Below are positions 1-7,707 of a DNA stretch of 64,000 nt, piece by piece. The notes beneath the pieces were generated by a model, which was not told where the DNA came from, searched no databases, and saw only the letters and a program-made list of their open reading frames with translations. Position numbers and translations under genes: made by a program. The first letter of the stretch is position 1. Every line of letters starts with the position of its first letter. The DNA comes from Paeniglutamicibacter sulfureus (GTDB lineage: Bacteria > Actinomycetota > Actinomycetes > Actinomycetales > Micrococcaceae): positions 682,001-746,000 of the forward strand of contig NZ_BAAAWO010000001.1 of assembly GCF_039535115.1 (NCBI RefSeq), given 5' to 3'.

Positions 1-371
1 TCCTTCATGTCCACGGCCCCGCGGCCCCAGATCATTCCGTCCTTGATCTCGGCGCCGAAGGGATCCACCGACCATTCGTCCTTGAACGCCGGCACCACGT
101 CCAGGTGGCCGTGGACGATCAGGGCGGGCAGCGACCTGTCGGTGCCTTCGATGCGGGTGACGACGTTGGCGCGGCCCTGGGCGGATTCCAGCACCGTGGC
201 CTCGAGTCCAACCTCGGCGATGAGTTCGGCCACGTATTCGGCGGCCTTGCGCTCCCCCGCGCCCTCGTTGTTGCCGTAGTTGGTGGTGTCGATCCGGATC
301 AGTGCCTGGCAGATGCCGGCAACCTCATCCTCGGCGACGACGGTGACCGGGGCATTCTGCGCAGCTGACAT
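1..371 (-). CDS. M20-family metallopeptidase (dipeptidase), C-terminus outside window
   Basis: Only the first ~123 residues are present; the gene runs off the left edge. M20 enzymes are cytoplasmic zinc peptidases acting on dipeptides or N-acyl amino acids. Seen in the sequence: the zinc-ligand motif HGHLDVVPA at about residues 86-94 and GRGAVDMK near the truncation, whose Asp bridges the two metals in this family. The ATG at 371 follows a purine-rich stretch (rev. comp. of 372-385) that can act as ribosome binding site. Substrate cannot be judged from the fragment. The downstream minus-strand tRNA-Leu has its own terminator and promoter, so this gene is probably separate from it. Confidence 0.88.
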   Translation of the reverse strand, partial: MSAAQNAPVTVVAEDEVAGICQALIRIDTTNYGNNEGAGERKAAEYVAELIAEVGLEATVLESAQGRANVVTRIEGTDRSLPALIVHGHLDVVPAFKDEWSVDPFGAEIKDGMIWGRGAVDMK

Positions 372-499
372 GGGGGAATCCTTCTGCCTCTCGTGGTGGT
401 GGGTCGATCTGCCTCCACCCTATCGAGGTATGTGTTCAAGGCGCGAGGGGCTGCGATAGGCCCCGTGTCGAGGCCCGTTTTCCTCCGGGTACGAGAAAA

Positions 500-530
500 C
501 CCCCGACCTGACTTTCGTCTGGTCGGGGGT
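500..530 (-). terminator. Intrinsic terminator after tRNA-Leu
   Basis: Stem CCCCGACC/GGTCGGGG with a 13-nt loop. On the minus strand it is followed by a short T run (GTTTTC), placed directly 3' of the tRNA gene. Confidence 0.8.
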
Positions 531-537
531 TGATCCG

Positions 538-620
538 TGCGAAGGAGGGGACTTGAACCCCCACCCACTTACGTGGACTAGCACCTCAAGCTAGCGCGTC
601 TACCATTCCGCCACCCTCGC
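538..620 (-). tRNA. tRNA-Leu (anticodon GAG)
   Basis: Class II tRNA with a long variable arm. The acceptor stem pairs 614-620 (GCGAGGG) with 539-545 (CCTTCGC), and 538 is the discriminator A. The anticodon stem CTAGC/GCTAG encloses loop TTGAGGT, giving anticodon GAG, which reads CUC/CUU. The T arm carries GGTTCAAGTCC. CCA is not encoded. Confidence 0.95.
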
Positions 621-976
621 TGGTGGCCGCTGCACCGGAAGAAGTTCGTGAAGAACTTTGTTTCCGTTGTCCGCGGCGAGATAAGACTCTAGCACGGGTT
701 TGGGGCGCACTTCAATTCGGGGGTTCCGTTGGCTAAAAACCCCGGGTTTACAAGGCTATTTGCGCCCGTTGGGGCGAAAAACCCCGCACCACCGCGTAGT
801 TTGTGAGCAGAGTCATATCGATCGGGACAAATGCGTGATTCTCTCCCGTTCGGACAATAGGCTCTGCGGTGAGTGGCGTTGCGTAGGATGATGGTGTTTG
901 CCAGCCCGATCACCACACGTGGCGGCACGCCAGCACCCTTGAACCAACCAGCGCGTTAGTAGGCGACCGAGCACCG
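621..976. other. Intergenic region between tRNA-Leu and mshA
   Basis: Holds the tRNA-Leu promoter described separately. Candidate -10 boxes for mshA on the plus strand are TAGGCT at 858-863 and TAGGAT at 884-889, without a convincing -35. No coding region is supported; the short frames here have no ribosome binding site or protein-like composition. Confidence 0.5.
686..715 (-). promoter_or_regulatory. Promoter of tRNA-Leu
   Basis: On the minus strand TTGAAG (710-715), an 18-nt spacer, then TAGAGT (686-691) lie about 65 nt upstream of the mature tRNA 5' end. This matches a sigma70-type promoter. Confidence 0.6.
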
Positions 977-2197
977 ATGTCCACAACCACGACCCCTCCC
1001 AAGCGCATCGCGATGATTTCGTTGCACACCTCTCCGCTGGAACAGCCGGGGTCCGGGGACGCCGGCGGAATGAACGTGTACATCCGCCATCTGTCACTCG
1101 CGCTGGCCGAGCAAGGGGTTTGTGTCGATGTCTTTGTCCGCGGTGCCGGTGAAACCCGCGCCGTCGAGGTGGCGCCCGGATTCACCTGCCACGAGGTGCA
1201 GGCAGGACCCGCCGGCAAGCTCAGCAAGGAGGAACTCGCCGAGCACCTGGACGACGTGGCACTGGCGATCCAGCACTATGCCGCCACGCTTGCCCCCTAC
1301 GACGCGATCCACTCACACTACTGGCTCTCCGGAATCGTCGGGCTGCACCTGCGCGATGCCTGGCAGGTTCCGCTGGTGCACACCATGCACACCATGGGCA
1401 AGGTCAAGAAGATCTCGGCGCAGACCGAGGAATCCGGTGCCCGCATTCGCGGCGAAATGCTCTTGTGCGAACAGGCAGACCGGCTCACTGCCAACACGCC
1501 GGCCGAGGTCGAGGAATTGATCCACCTCTATGGCGCCGACGCGAAAACGCTGGACGTCGTGGAGCCGGGCGTGGACCTCGGCGTCTTCAACCCCGGGGTG
1601 TGCGAGCATCCCGGGAGCGCGCCGAATTCGCTACGCGTTCTCTTCGCCGGCCGCATCCAGAAGCTCAAGGGCCCACAGATCCTGGTGCGGGCCCTTGGCA
1701 TCCTCGCCCGCGAACGGCCCGACCTGGACGTGAGGCTCTCGGTCATCGGGGCGCGCTCGGGGTCCAAGGAGCTGAACCTGCAAAAGCTCGTCGAGGCCGA
1801 AGCGGTGGAGCACCTTGTGAGTTTCTCGCTGCCGATGCCCGCCGCGCATCTGGCCGAGGCCTTCCGCAGCACGGACGTGGTGGCCGTGCCGTCCTACAGC
1901 GAATCCTTCGGCCTGGTGGCCCTTGAGGCGCAGGCCTGCGGAACCCCGGTGCTGGCCCATCGCGTGGGCGGGCTGCCCTATGCCGTGCAGGACGGGCGCA
2001 CCGGCATCCTGGTCGATGGTTCCGAGCCTGCCGCGTGGGCCGTGGCACTGGCCAAGCTGGCGACCGACGAGCCGCTGCGCCGACGCCTGGGACGGCAGGC
2101 TGCCGAATTCGCCGCGGAGCACGGCTGGGAACAAACGGCCGCCGCCGCGCTGTCTTCCTATTCCGGTGCGATGCTGCGCCCGGCCGGCGGTCGCTGA
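977..2197 (+). CDS. mshA: D-inositol-3-phosphate glycosyltransferase MshA
   Basis: GT4-family glycosyltransferase catalysing the first committed step of mycothiol synthesis, transfer of GlcNAc from UDP-GlcNAc to 1D-myo-inositol 3-phosphate in the cytoplasm. The 406-residue length is usual. Seen: the N-terminal acceptor-binding signature MISLHTSP...GDAGGMNVYIR at residues ~14-39, SHYWLSG at ~112, and the C-terminal nucleotide-sugar site PSYSESFGLVALEAQACGTP at ~306-325 with the GT4 E-x7-E pattern. It is monocistronic, flanked by tRNA-Leu and a convergent hydrolase. A weak ribosome binding site (AGGCGA at 960-965) precedes the ATG. Mycothiol is the actinobacterial low-molecular-weight thiol, consistent with the MDMPI-type isomerase at 9.9 kb. 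Confidence 0.96.
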   Translation: MSTTTTPPKRIAMISLHTSPLEQPGSGDAGGMNVYIRHLSLALAEQGVCVDVFVRGAGETRAVEVAPGFTCHEVQAGPAGKLSKEELAEHLDDVALAIQHYAATLAPYDAIHSHYWLSGIVGLHLRDAWQVPLVHTMHTMGKVKKISAQTEESGARIRGEMLLCEQADRLTANTPAEVEELIHLYGADAKTLDVVEPGVDLGVFNPGVCEHPGSAPNSLRVLFAGRIQKLKGPQILVRALGILARERPDLDVRLSVIGARSGSKELNLQKLVEAEAVEHLVSFSLPMPAAHLAEAFRSTDVVAVPSYSESFGLVALEAQACGTPVLAHRVGGLPYAVQDGRTGILVDGSEPAAWAVALAKLATDEPLRRRLGRQAAEFAAEHGWEQTAAAALSSYSGAMLRPAGGR

Positions 2198-2205
2198 ATC
2201 CCGAA

Positions 2206-2223
2206 GCGGTCCCGAGGGACCGC
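2206..2223. terminator. Hairpin between convergent mshA and hydrolase remnant
   Basis: GCGGTCC/GGACCGC with a 4-nt loop lies in the 33-nt gap between two convergent genes. No T tract, so termination efficiency is uncertain. Confidence 0.4.
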
Positions 2224-2230
2224 GTGTCCC

Positions 2231-3175
2231 TCAGCCCGGCGTCGCGTCTTGGCCGGATGCCGCGTCGGTAAGCACTTCCTCGAGGCCGTCCAGAAGGTCC
2301 TGCAGCCCGGGTTCCTCGAGGGGGAAATGGCCGCAACACCGCAATACCCGGGTGCCGGTGCGGCCGGGCAGGGTACGCAGCGTGCGCTCGCTCAGTGCCT
2401 TCGGTGTCCACTGATCGAGTTCCGGGTGCATGAGGTGCACCTCGAGCGGCACGGTTCGGGCCTGGGTGTGCGGGTGCCGCAGATAGGAAGCGAGGAACCC
2501 CAGTGGCAGCCAGGCGCCGCCTCCCCGTGGGTCCCTGGCTCAGAGGCGCCCCAACGCGGGGTCCCGGCCCATGCGCGCGAGGTCGGCAATCCAGGAAATC
2601 TTCACCGGGATCCGGGCCACGGGTCCCCTCACCAACGAGAGCAACGGCATGAAGGGCGTCGCGAAGGACCCGAAGCGCGTTAGGGCCGCCTGGGTCCCCC
2701 GATCCCGCGGATCCAGCAGGCAGGTGGCGATGACCGCGGCGACGCCGTGAGAGGCGGCAGCCGCCTGAACAGCAAGGAACCCGCCAATGCTTGCACCGAA
2801 GAGCACCACGGGCCGTCCGTCGTCCTCGGCCGTCAGCAGGTCAACCAGCAGTGCGATCCAATCCTCGTACACCACCGTGTGGCGCGATCCCGTGACGGTT
2901 CTCCCGTACAGCGGCAGGTCGACGGCGGTGATGTCGACCCGGCCGCCGGCCAGAAGGGCGGCGACGGGCCAAAGCGCTGCGCCATGGGCTCCCGCGCCGT
3001 GGACGACAAGCAAGCGCACCGCGGCGTCCGGATTTCTGAACCTGGAGAGGTGGACCCGATGGTTCTTCCAGAACCACCACGTCGAGTCCGGGGAAACAAG
3101 CGGCAGTCGCCTGCCAGGCGGGAGGAAGTCCGCGTAGTCTTCGATGCCGATCTCGACTGGTCGACGCTTCTGCAT
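2231..3175 (-). pseudogene. Alpha/beta-fold hydrolase interrupted by an in-frame TGA
   Basis: The frame starts at ATG 3175 (minus-strand ribosome binding site GAAAGGTG) and gives a serine hydrolase: LLVVHGAGAHG oxyanion loop, nucleophile elbow FGASIGG and cap region. It stops at TGA 2540-2542 after ...DPALGRL. The same frame then continues for 102 residues with typical hydrolase C-terminal content, including LEVHLMHPELDQWTP and a catalytic-His-like CCGHFPLEEPG. No frameshift is needed: one base change (for example CGA to TGA) explains the break. Without the C-terminal Asp/His part the product would be inactive. It lies downstream of the maoC/fabG/thiolase operon with a ~90-nt gap. Substrate unknown. 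A sequencing error is possible. Confidence 0.8.
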
Positions 3176-3264
3176 GGCGGGCTGCACCTTTCGACGGGCC
3201 GGGAACAACTCGAGTCTTCCACAAAGCCCCCCACCAGTTCCCGGCCCGCGGTGTGTTGCCTGAC

Positions 3265-4173
3265 CTAGTCCCCGGCGGGCGGCACCTTCCCGTGCGCGGC
3301 GACCGATCCGCTGAAGTGCGGCTTGCCGCTGCGCGCACCCCACCCGCTGAATGTCGTTTCACGCTCGCCGACCCGGATGGCCACATCGACGCTCGAGGGC
3401 AGGAACACCGGGGTGGCGAACTCGATCCCCCAGTCATAGCCGACACCGTGCGGTGCCGCTGAAGCCAGCGCGCGCCCGGCCAGGTACATGCCGTGGGCGA
3501 TCGCGCGATTCATGCCCAGTGCCCGGGCCGAGGCCGCCGAGAGGTGGATCGGGTTGTAGTCGCCCAGCACCGCCGCATAGGCGCGCCCCGTATCGGCGGC
3601 AAGCCTCCACGACGCCGTGCGTTCCGGATTGTCCCGCGGCGGCCTCGGTGCCGCAGGGGCGCTCGGCCTGGCCCCGGGCCACACCCCGCGTGCCAGATAG
3701 GTGGAGGCCCCGCGCCACACCACATCGGCACCCTCGCCGGCCTCGACCACCAGGTCAAGCTGGGTGCCAGCGCGGTGCTCGCGCAGGTTCACGGCACGGG
3801 CGGTGGCCCAGAGCATGGCGCCCGGCGATATGGGCCGGAGGTGGGTGACCTGGTTGGCCAGGTGGACCATGCCCAGCAGCGGCAGCGGGAAGTCCTCGCG
3901 CACCATCACCGACATTGCCAGCGGGAACACCATCCCGTGCACGAACACGCTGGGCAGCTCATCGCGCACCGTGTCCCCCATCAGCCGCTGGTAGGCAACC
4001 AGCTTGGCCGCATCGACCTGCAAGCCCTCCAGGTGGTGCTCGACCTCCGGCAGCGCGCCGCCCGCCGGCTTGGAACCCGGAAACTGGGCCGTAAGCCGCG
4101 CGCCGGCGGCCTTGGCATAGAGCGATCCGAGCGACGGGGAAGCATCGAGCAACACCCGCGTGTGCGCGCTCAT
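3265..4173 (-). CDS. MaoC-type (R)-hydratase/dehydratase, double hot-dog
   Basis: Member of the MaoC/HTD2 hot-dog family, which hydrates enoyl-CoA or dehydrates 3-hydroxyacyl-thioesters. The 302 residues fit two fused hot-dog units. The C-terminal unit carries the hydratase motif DYNPIHLSAASARALGM...IAHGM at ~197-221, with the expected catalytic Asp and His. The ATG at 4173 overlaps the fabG4 TGA (ATGA), implying translational coupling, so it is preferred over an upstream GTG-type start. Third gene of the thiolase-fabG4-maoC operon, the same gene set as mycobacterial HTD/FabG4 clusters. It probably acts on long or branched acyl-CoA; chain specificity cannot be read from sequence. Confidence 0.88.
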   Translation of the reverse strand: MSAHTRVLLDASPSLGSLYAKAAGARLTAQFPGSKPAGGALPEVEHHLEGLQVDAAKLVAYQRLMGDTVRDELPSVFVHGMVFPLAMSVMVREDFPLPLLGMVHLANQVTHLRPISPGAMLWATARAVNLREHRAGTQLDLVVEAGEGADVVWRGASTYLARGVWPGARPSAPAAPRPPRDNPERTASWRLAADTGRAYAAVLGDYNPIHLSAASARALGMNRAIAHGMYLAGRALASAAPHGVGYDWGIEFATPVFLPSSVDVAIRVGERETTFSGWGARSGKPHFSGSVAAHGKVPPAGD

Positions 4174-5507
4174 GCCCCCACCAGCGACTGCCCACACACC
4201 CGAAGGGTGCGTCCGTTGATGCCCGCCGCCGCGTCGGAAGCGAGGAAGCCGATGGCCTCTGCGACATCGACAGGCAGCCCGCCCTGCATCAGCGAGGGCA
4301 TGAGCATCCTGGCCACGGCACGCGTGGCCACCGGGATCCTGGCGGTCATGTCGGTCTCGATGAAGCCGGGCGCCACGGCGTTGATGCCGCCGCCCTTGGC
4401 CGCAAAGGCGGGTGCGGAGGCCCGCACCATGCCGATGACCCCGGCCTTGGACGCCGCGTAGTTGGTCTGCCCGCGGTTCCCGGCAATGCCGGAGGTCGAG
4501 GCCAGGGAGACGATGCGCAGCCCCGGCAGGTCGGCGGCGAGGAATGCCGCGTTCATGGCCAGCTGCGAGGAGATGTTCACCGCGATGACCGAATCCCAGC
4601 GCGCGGCGTCCATGTTGGCCAGCAGCTTGTCGCGGGTGATCCCGGCGTTGTGGATGACGATGTCCAGGTGCCCGTGCCGCGCCAGGGCGTGCTCGATGAT
4701 CTTCTCCCCGGCGTCCGCGCGGGTCACGTCCAACTGCAAGGCGGTGCCGGAGACCTGGTTGGCGACCTTCGCCAGCGCGTCACCCGCGGCCGGGACATCG
4801 ACCACCACCACGGTGGCGCCGTCGCGGTGCAGCGTGGCGGCAATGGCCGCACCGATGCCGCGTGCGGCACCGGTGACCACGGCGACCTTCCCGGCCAGTG
4901 GCCTGCCGAAGTCCTCCGGCAGTTTCCCCTCGGCAGAGTCGATGGCCAGGAACTGCCCGTTGACGTAGGCGCTGCGGCCCGAGAGCAGGAAGCGCAGGGC
5001 CGCCAGCGCCGAGGGTGCGGTGGGGGCAACGCCCTCGCCGAGCACGACCCCGTTGGCGGTGGCCCCGCCGCGCAACTCGCGGCCCACCGAGCGCAATGCA
5101 CCGTCGATGCCCTGGCGCACGGCGGCGACCGCGGGTGCGTCAGTGGAAAGCGCGGCGCGGCTGATGCCCACCACGCGTCCGCCGGGGGCGAGCTGGCGCA
5201 GCGCCTGCCCGGCCGCGAGCATGGGTGCCGAGAGCCCCTCCGGGGCAACGAGATCGTCGAGCAGCAGGAGGATTCCGCCGAGCGTGGACACCCCGACGGC
5301 GTGCCGGCGCACGTCAAGGCCCCAGCCCAGCAGCGTGTCGGCGAGTTCCTGCGTGGAGGGCGAATTGCCCAGCAACAACAGTGGGCCCGGCAGCAACGGG
5401 GCGCCGGGCACGTGGCGGCGCAGGATCGAGGGGCGAGGCAGGCCCAGGGACTTGGCGAGCTTCTTGGTGAAGCCGGAGTTCACGAGCTCCAGGTACTTAT
5501 CGGCCAT
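4170..5507 (-). CDS. High-molecular-weight 3-oxoacyl-ACP/CoA reductase (FabG4 type)
   Basis: 445-residue SDR much longer than ordinary FabG (~240), matching the HMwFabG (FabG4) class. The N-terminal ~200 residues are a degenerate Rossmann-like domain. The C-terminal domain is catalytic: TGAARGIGAAIA, NAGITRDK, and the active-site YxxxK inside TNYAASKAGVIG. It should reduce 3-oxoacyl thioesters with NAD(P)H. The ATG at 5507 lies 2 nt after the thiolase stop codon and 4 bp of the end overlap maoC, so the three genes form one tight operon. A start 51 nt upstream would overlap the thiolase and is not needed for the domain. Confidence 0.9.
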   Translation of the reverse strand: MADKYLELVNSGFTKKLAKSLGLPRPSILRRHVPGAPLLPGPLLLLGNSPSTQELADTLLGWGLDVRRHAVGVSTLGGILLLLDDLVAPEGLSAPMLAAGQALRQLAPGGRVVGISRAALSTDAPAVAAVRQGIDGALRSVGRELRGGATANGVVLGEGVAPTAPSALAALRFLLSGRSAYVNGQFLAIDSAEGKLPEDFGRPLAGKVAVVTGAARGIGAAIAATLHRDGATVVVVDVPAAGDALAKVANQVSGTALQLDVTRADAGEKIIEHALARHGHLDIVIHNAGITRDKLLANMDAARWDSVIAVNISSQLAMNAAFLAADLPGLRIVSLASTSGIAGNRGQTNYAASKAGVIGMVRASAPAFAAKGGGINAVAPGFIETDMTARIPVATRAVARMLMPSLMQGGLPVDVAEAIGFLASDAAAGINGRTLRVCGQSLVGA

Positions 5508-5509
5508 GA

Positions 5510-6808
5510 TCAGCGTGCCTCCAGGATCGCCACGACGCCCTGCCCGCCCGCGGCGCACACGGAGATCAGGCCGCGGCCCGAACCCTTTTCATGAAGCATC
5601 TTCGCCAGGGTGGCCACGATGCGACCGCCGGTGGCGGCAAAGGGGTGGCCGGCGGCCAGCGAGGAGCCGTTGACGTTGAGCTTGCTGCGGTCGATGGACC
5701 CCAGCGGTGCGTCAAGGCCCAGCTTGTTCTTGCAGAAATCTTCGTTTTCCCAGGCGGCCAGCGTGGAGAGCACAGTGCCGGCGAAGGCCTCGTGGATCTC
5801 GTAGAAGTCGAAGTCCTGCAGCGTGAGGTTGTTGCGCTTCAGGATCCGGGCCACCGCGTAGGCCGGGGCCATCAGCAGCCCTTCGGCACCGTGCACGAAG
5901 TCCACGGCGGCGGCCTCGAAGTCCACGAAGTTCGCCAGCGTCGGCAGGTCGTTTTCGCGGGCGTACTCCTCAGAGCCCAGCAGCACCGCGGAGGCGCCGT
6001 CGGTGAGCGGCGTCGAGTTGCCGGCCGTCATGGTTGCCGCGGCTCCCAGGTTCCTGCCGAAGGCGGGTTTCAGGGTCGCAAGCTTTTCAAGGGTGGAGTC
6101 TGCGCGCAGGTTGTTGTCCCGGGAGACCCCGGCGAAGGGGGTGATGAGGTCGTCGAAGAAGTTCCTGTCGTAGGCAGCGGCCAGGTTCTTGTGGCTGGCC
6201 AGGGCAAGTTCGTCCTGCGCCTCGCGGCTGATGTCCCAGGTCTTGGTGGTGATCGCCTGGTGGTCGCCCATCGACAGGCCGGTGCGTGGCTCGCCGGTGC
6301 CCGGTGCGTTCGGCGCCAGGTCGCGGGGGCGGAATTTCGACAGTGCCTTGAGCTTGGCGCTGGTGGAGCGGGCGCGGGAGATATCCATGAGTACCGCGCG
6401 CAGTCCGTCGGAGACGGCGATCGGTGCATCTGAAGTGGTGTCCACGCCGCCGCCGATGGCCGAGTCGATCTGTCCGAGCTTGATCTTGTTGGCCAGCGAG
6501 CCGATGGCCTCCATGCCGGTGGCGCAGGCCATCTGCACGTCGTAGGCGGGGGTTTGCGCGGAAAGGGAGGTGCCCAGCACGGATTCGCGCACCAGGTTGA
6601 AGTCCTTGGAATGCTTGAGCACCGCACCGGCGGCGACGGCGCCCAGGCGCTGTCCCTGCAGTCCGAAGCGTGCGATGAGTCCGTCAAGTGCGGCGGTGAG
6701 CATGTCCTGGTTGCTGGCCCTGGAATAGGCGCCGTTGGATCGTGCGAAGGGGATGCGGTTCCCGCCGATGACGACGGCCGGACGAATGGCTTGCAATGGT
6801 TCGGACAT
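5510..6808 (-). CDS. Acetyl-CoA C-acyltransferase (thiolase, FadI/FadA type)
   Basis: 432-residue thiolase that cleaves 3-ketoacyl-CoA with CoA, or condenses acyl-CoAs in reverse. Catalytic residues are visible: nucleophile Cys95 in QMACATGMEA, EIHEAFAG (His), GHPFAATGGR (His) and the C-terminal proton-donor Cys in ISVCAAGGQG. First gene of the minus-strand operon with fabG4 and maoC. Its start lies 40 bp from the operator shared with the divergent TetR gene, so it is the probable main target of that repressor. Length and motifs are closest to long FadI-like thiolases paired with FabG4 rather than to biosynthetic PhaA. Confidence 0.93.
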   Translation of the reverse strand: MSEPLQAIRPAVVIGGNRIPFARSNGAYSRASNQDMLTAALDGLIARFGLQGQRLGAVAAGAVLKHSKDFNLVRESVLGTSLSAQTPAYDVQMACATGMEAIGSLANKIKLGQIDSAIGGGVDTTSDAPIAVSDGLRAVLMDISRARSTSAKLKALSKFRPRDLAPNAPGTGEPRTGLSMGDHQAITTKTWDISREAQDELALASHKNLAAAYDRNFFDDLITPFAGVSRDNNLRADSTLEKLATLKPAFGRNLGAAATMTAGNSTPLTDGASAVLLGSEEYARENDLPTLANFVDFEAAAVDFVHGAEGLLMAPAYAVARILKRNNLTLQDFDFYEIHEAFAGTVLSTLAAWENEDFCKNKLGLDAPLGSIDRSKLNVNGSSLAAGHPFAATGGRIVATLAKMLHEKGSGRGLISVCAAGGQGVVAILEAR

Positions 6809-6848
6809 GCTGTGGGGCTCCTGGCGCAGATGTGAGATGGGTTACTGA

Positions 6849-6875
6849 TACCCAGCGTACCTGATACGCTGGGTA
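6849..6875. promoter_or_regulatory. TetR-family operator, perfect 11-bp inverted repeat
   Basis: TACCCAGCGTA, 5-bp spacer, TACGCTGGGTA: 11-bp arms are perfectly complementary. Each arm contains TACGCT, a plausible -10 box. On the plus strand TACGCT (6865-6870) is followed by exactly 7 nt and the tetR GTG at 6878. On the minus strand the mirrored TACGCT (6854-6859) would start transcription about 40 nt before the thiolase ATG. A repressor here would block both divergent promoters. Confidence 0.85.
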
Positions 6876-6877
6876 AC

Positions 6878-7591
6878 GTGAAGAACCCAACCACCGAAGT
6901 CCCCATGGCACAGCAGGGCGATACCGGCACCGACCGCCGCTCGGCACGCTGGGACGCACACCGTACGGCCCGTCGCATCGAACTGATCAAGCTCGCCCGG
7001 CGTGCAATTCACGAGTTGGGGCCCAACGCCTCCATGGAGGACATCGCCGCGCACGCCAACACCAGCAAGCCGGTGTTCTACCGCTACTTCGGCGACAAGG
7101 ACGGCTTGCGCCACGCAGTGGGCGAATTCGTCATCCAGCGCTTCCGTGCCGGGGTCATCGCTGCAGGACGCAAGTCCAACGGCAACGGCGAGGCCCTGCA
7201 TGCCATGATGCTCGCCTACCTGCAGATGGCCTCGAACTCGCCCAACATCTACTTCTTCGTCACCGCCAGCCCCTCGGTCGACGTGCTCACCGACCCGGCC
7301 GGTGCCGGTGGCCGGATGCGCGAGGGCGCGCTGAACGACTTCTTCGACGAACTGACCTCGATGATGCGCGAACGCATGCACGCCTACATGGGAATCGCCC
7401 CCGGTCAGCTTGCCAGCCCCGCCCTTGAGCTCTGGCCGCGCGCCTCCATCGGCATGGTGCGGGCCGCCGGCGAGTTGTGGCTGCGCGCACCGGAGACCAA
7501 GGAACGGCCCGGCATCGAGGAACTCGCCCAAAGCATTGCCGACTGGCTCACGCACGGCGTGGCCCACCAGGCGCAAGCAGAACGACCCTGA
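6878..7591 (+). CDS. TetR-family transcriptional regulator of fatty-acid genes
   Basis: 237 residues with a TetR N-terminal helix-turn-helix: RRAIHELGPNASMEDIAAHA...KPVFYRYFGDKDGLRHAV at ~42-82. The C-terminal ligand-binding domain is helical and not assignable to a ligand. The GTG at 6878 lies 7 nt after TACGCT inside the operator, so the transcript is probably leaderless. The alternative ATG at 6905 lacks a ribosome binding site but would also leave the HTH intact. Divergent to the thiolase/fabG4/maoC operon and 117 bp before the acyl-CoA dehydrogenase gene, which may share its transcript. Likely an acyl-CoA-responsive autorepressor; the ligand is inference. Confidence 0.88.
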   Translation: MKNPTTEVPMAQQGDTGTDRRSARWDAHRTARRIELIKLARRAIHELGPNASMEDIAAHANTSKPVFYRYFGDKDGLRHAVGEFVIQRFRAGVIAAGRKSNGNGEALHAMMLAYLQMASNSPNIYFFVTASPSVDVLTDPAGAGGRMREGALNDFFDELTSMMRERMHAYMGIAPGQLASPALELWPRASIGMVRAAGELWLRAPETKERPGIEELAQSIADWLTHGVAHQAQAERP

Positions 7592-7707
7592 ACGCAACCA
7601 CATGGCCGCCGGCAACGGCACACACAGACGCCAGCACCAACCACTACGAACCCCAAGACAGTTACCCCGCACCGCGAGGGCAGCGCAACCGAAAGGCAGA
7701 TACGCCA

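Noticed and set aside
2540..2542. TGA as a selenocysteine codon in the hydrolase
   Set aside because: Family position does not call for Cys or Sec and no SECIS-like hairpin follows.
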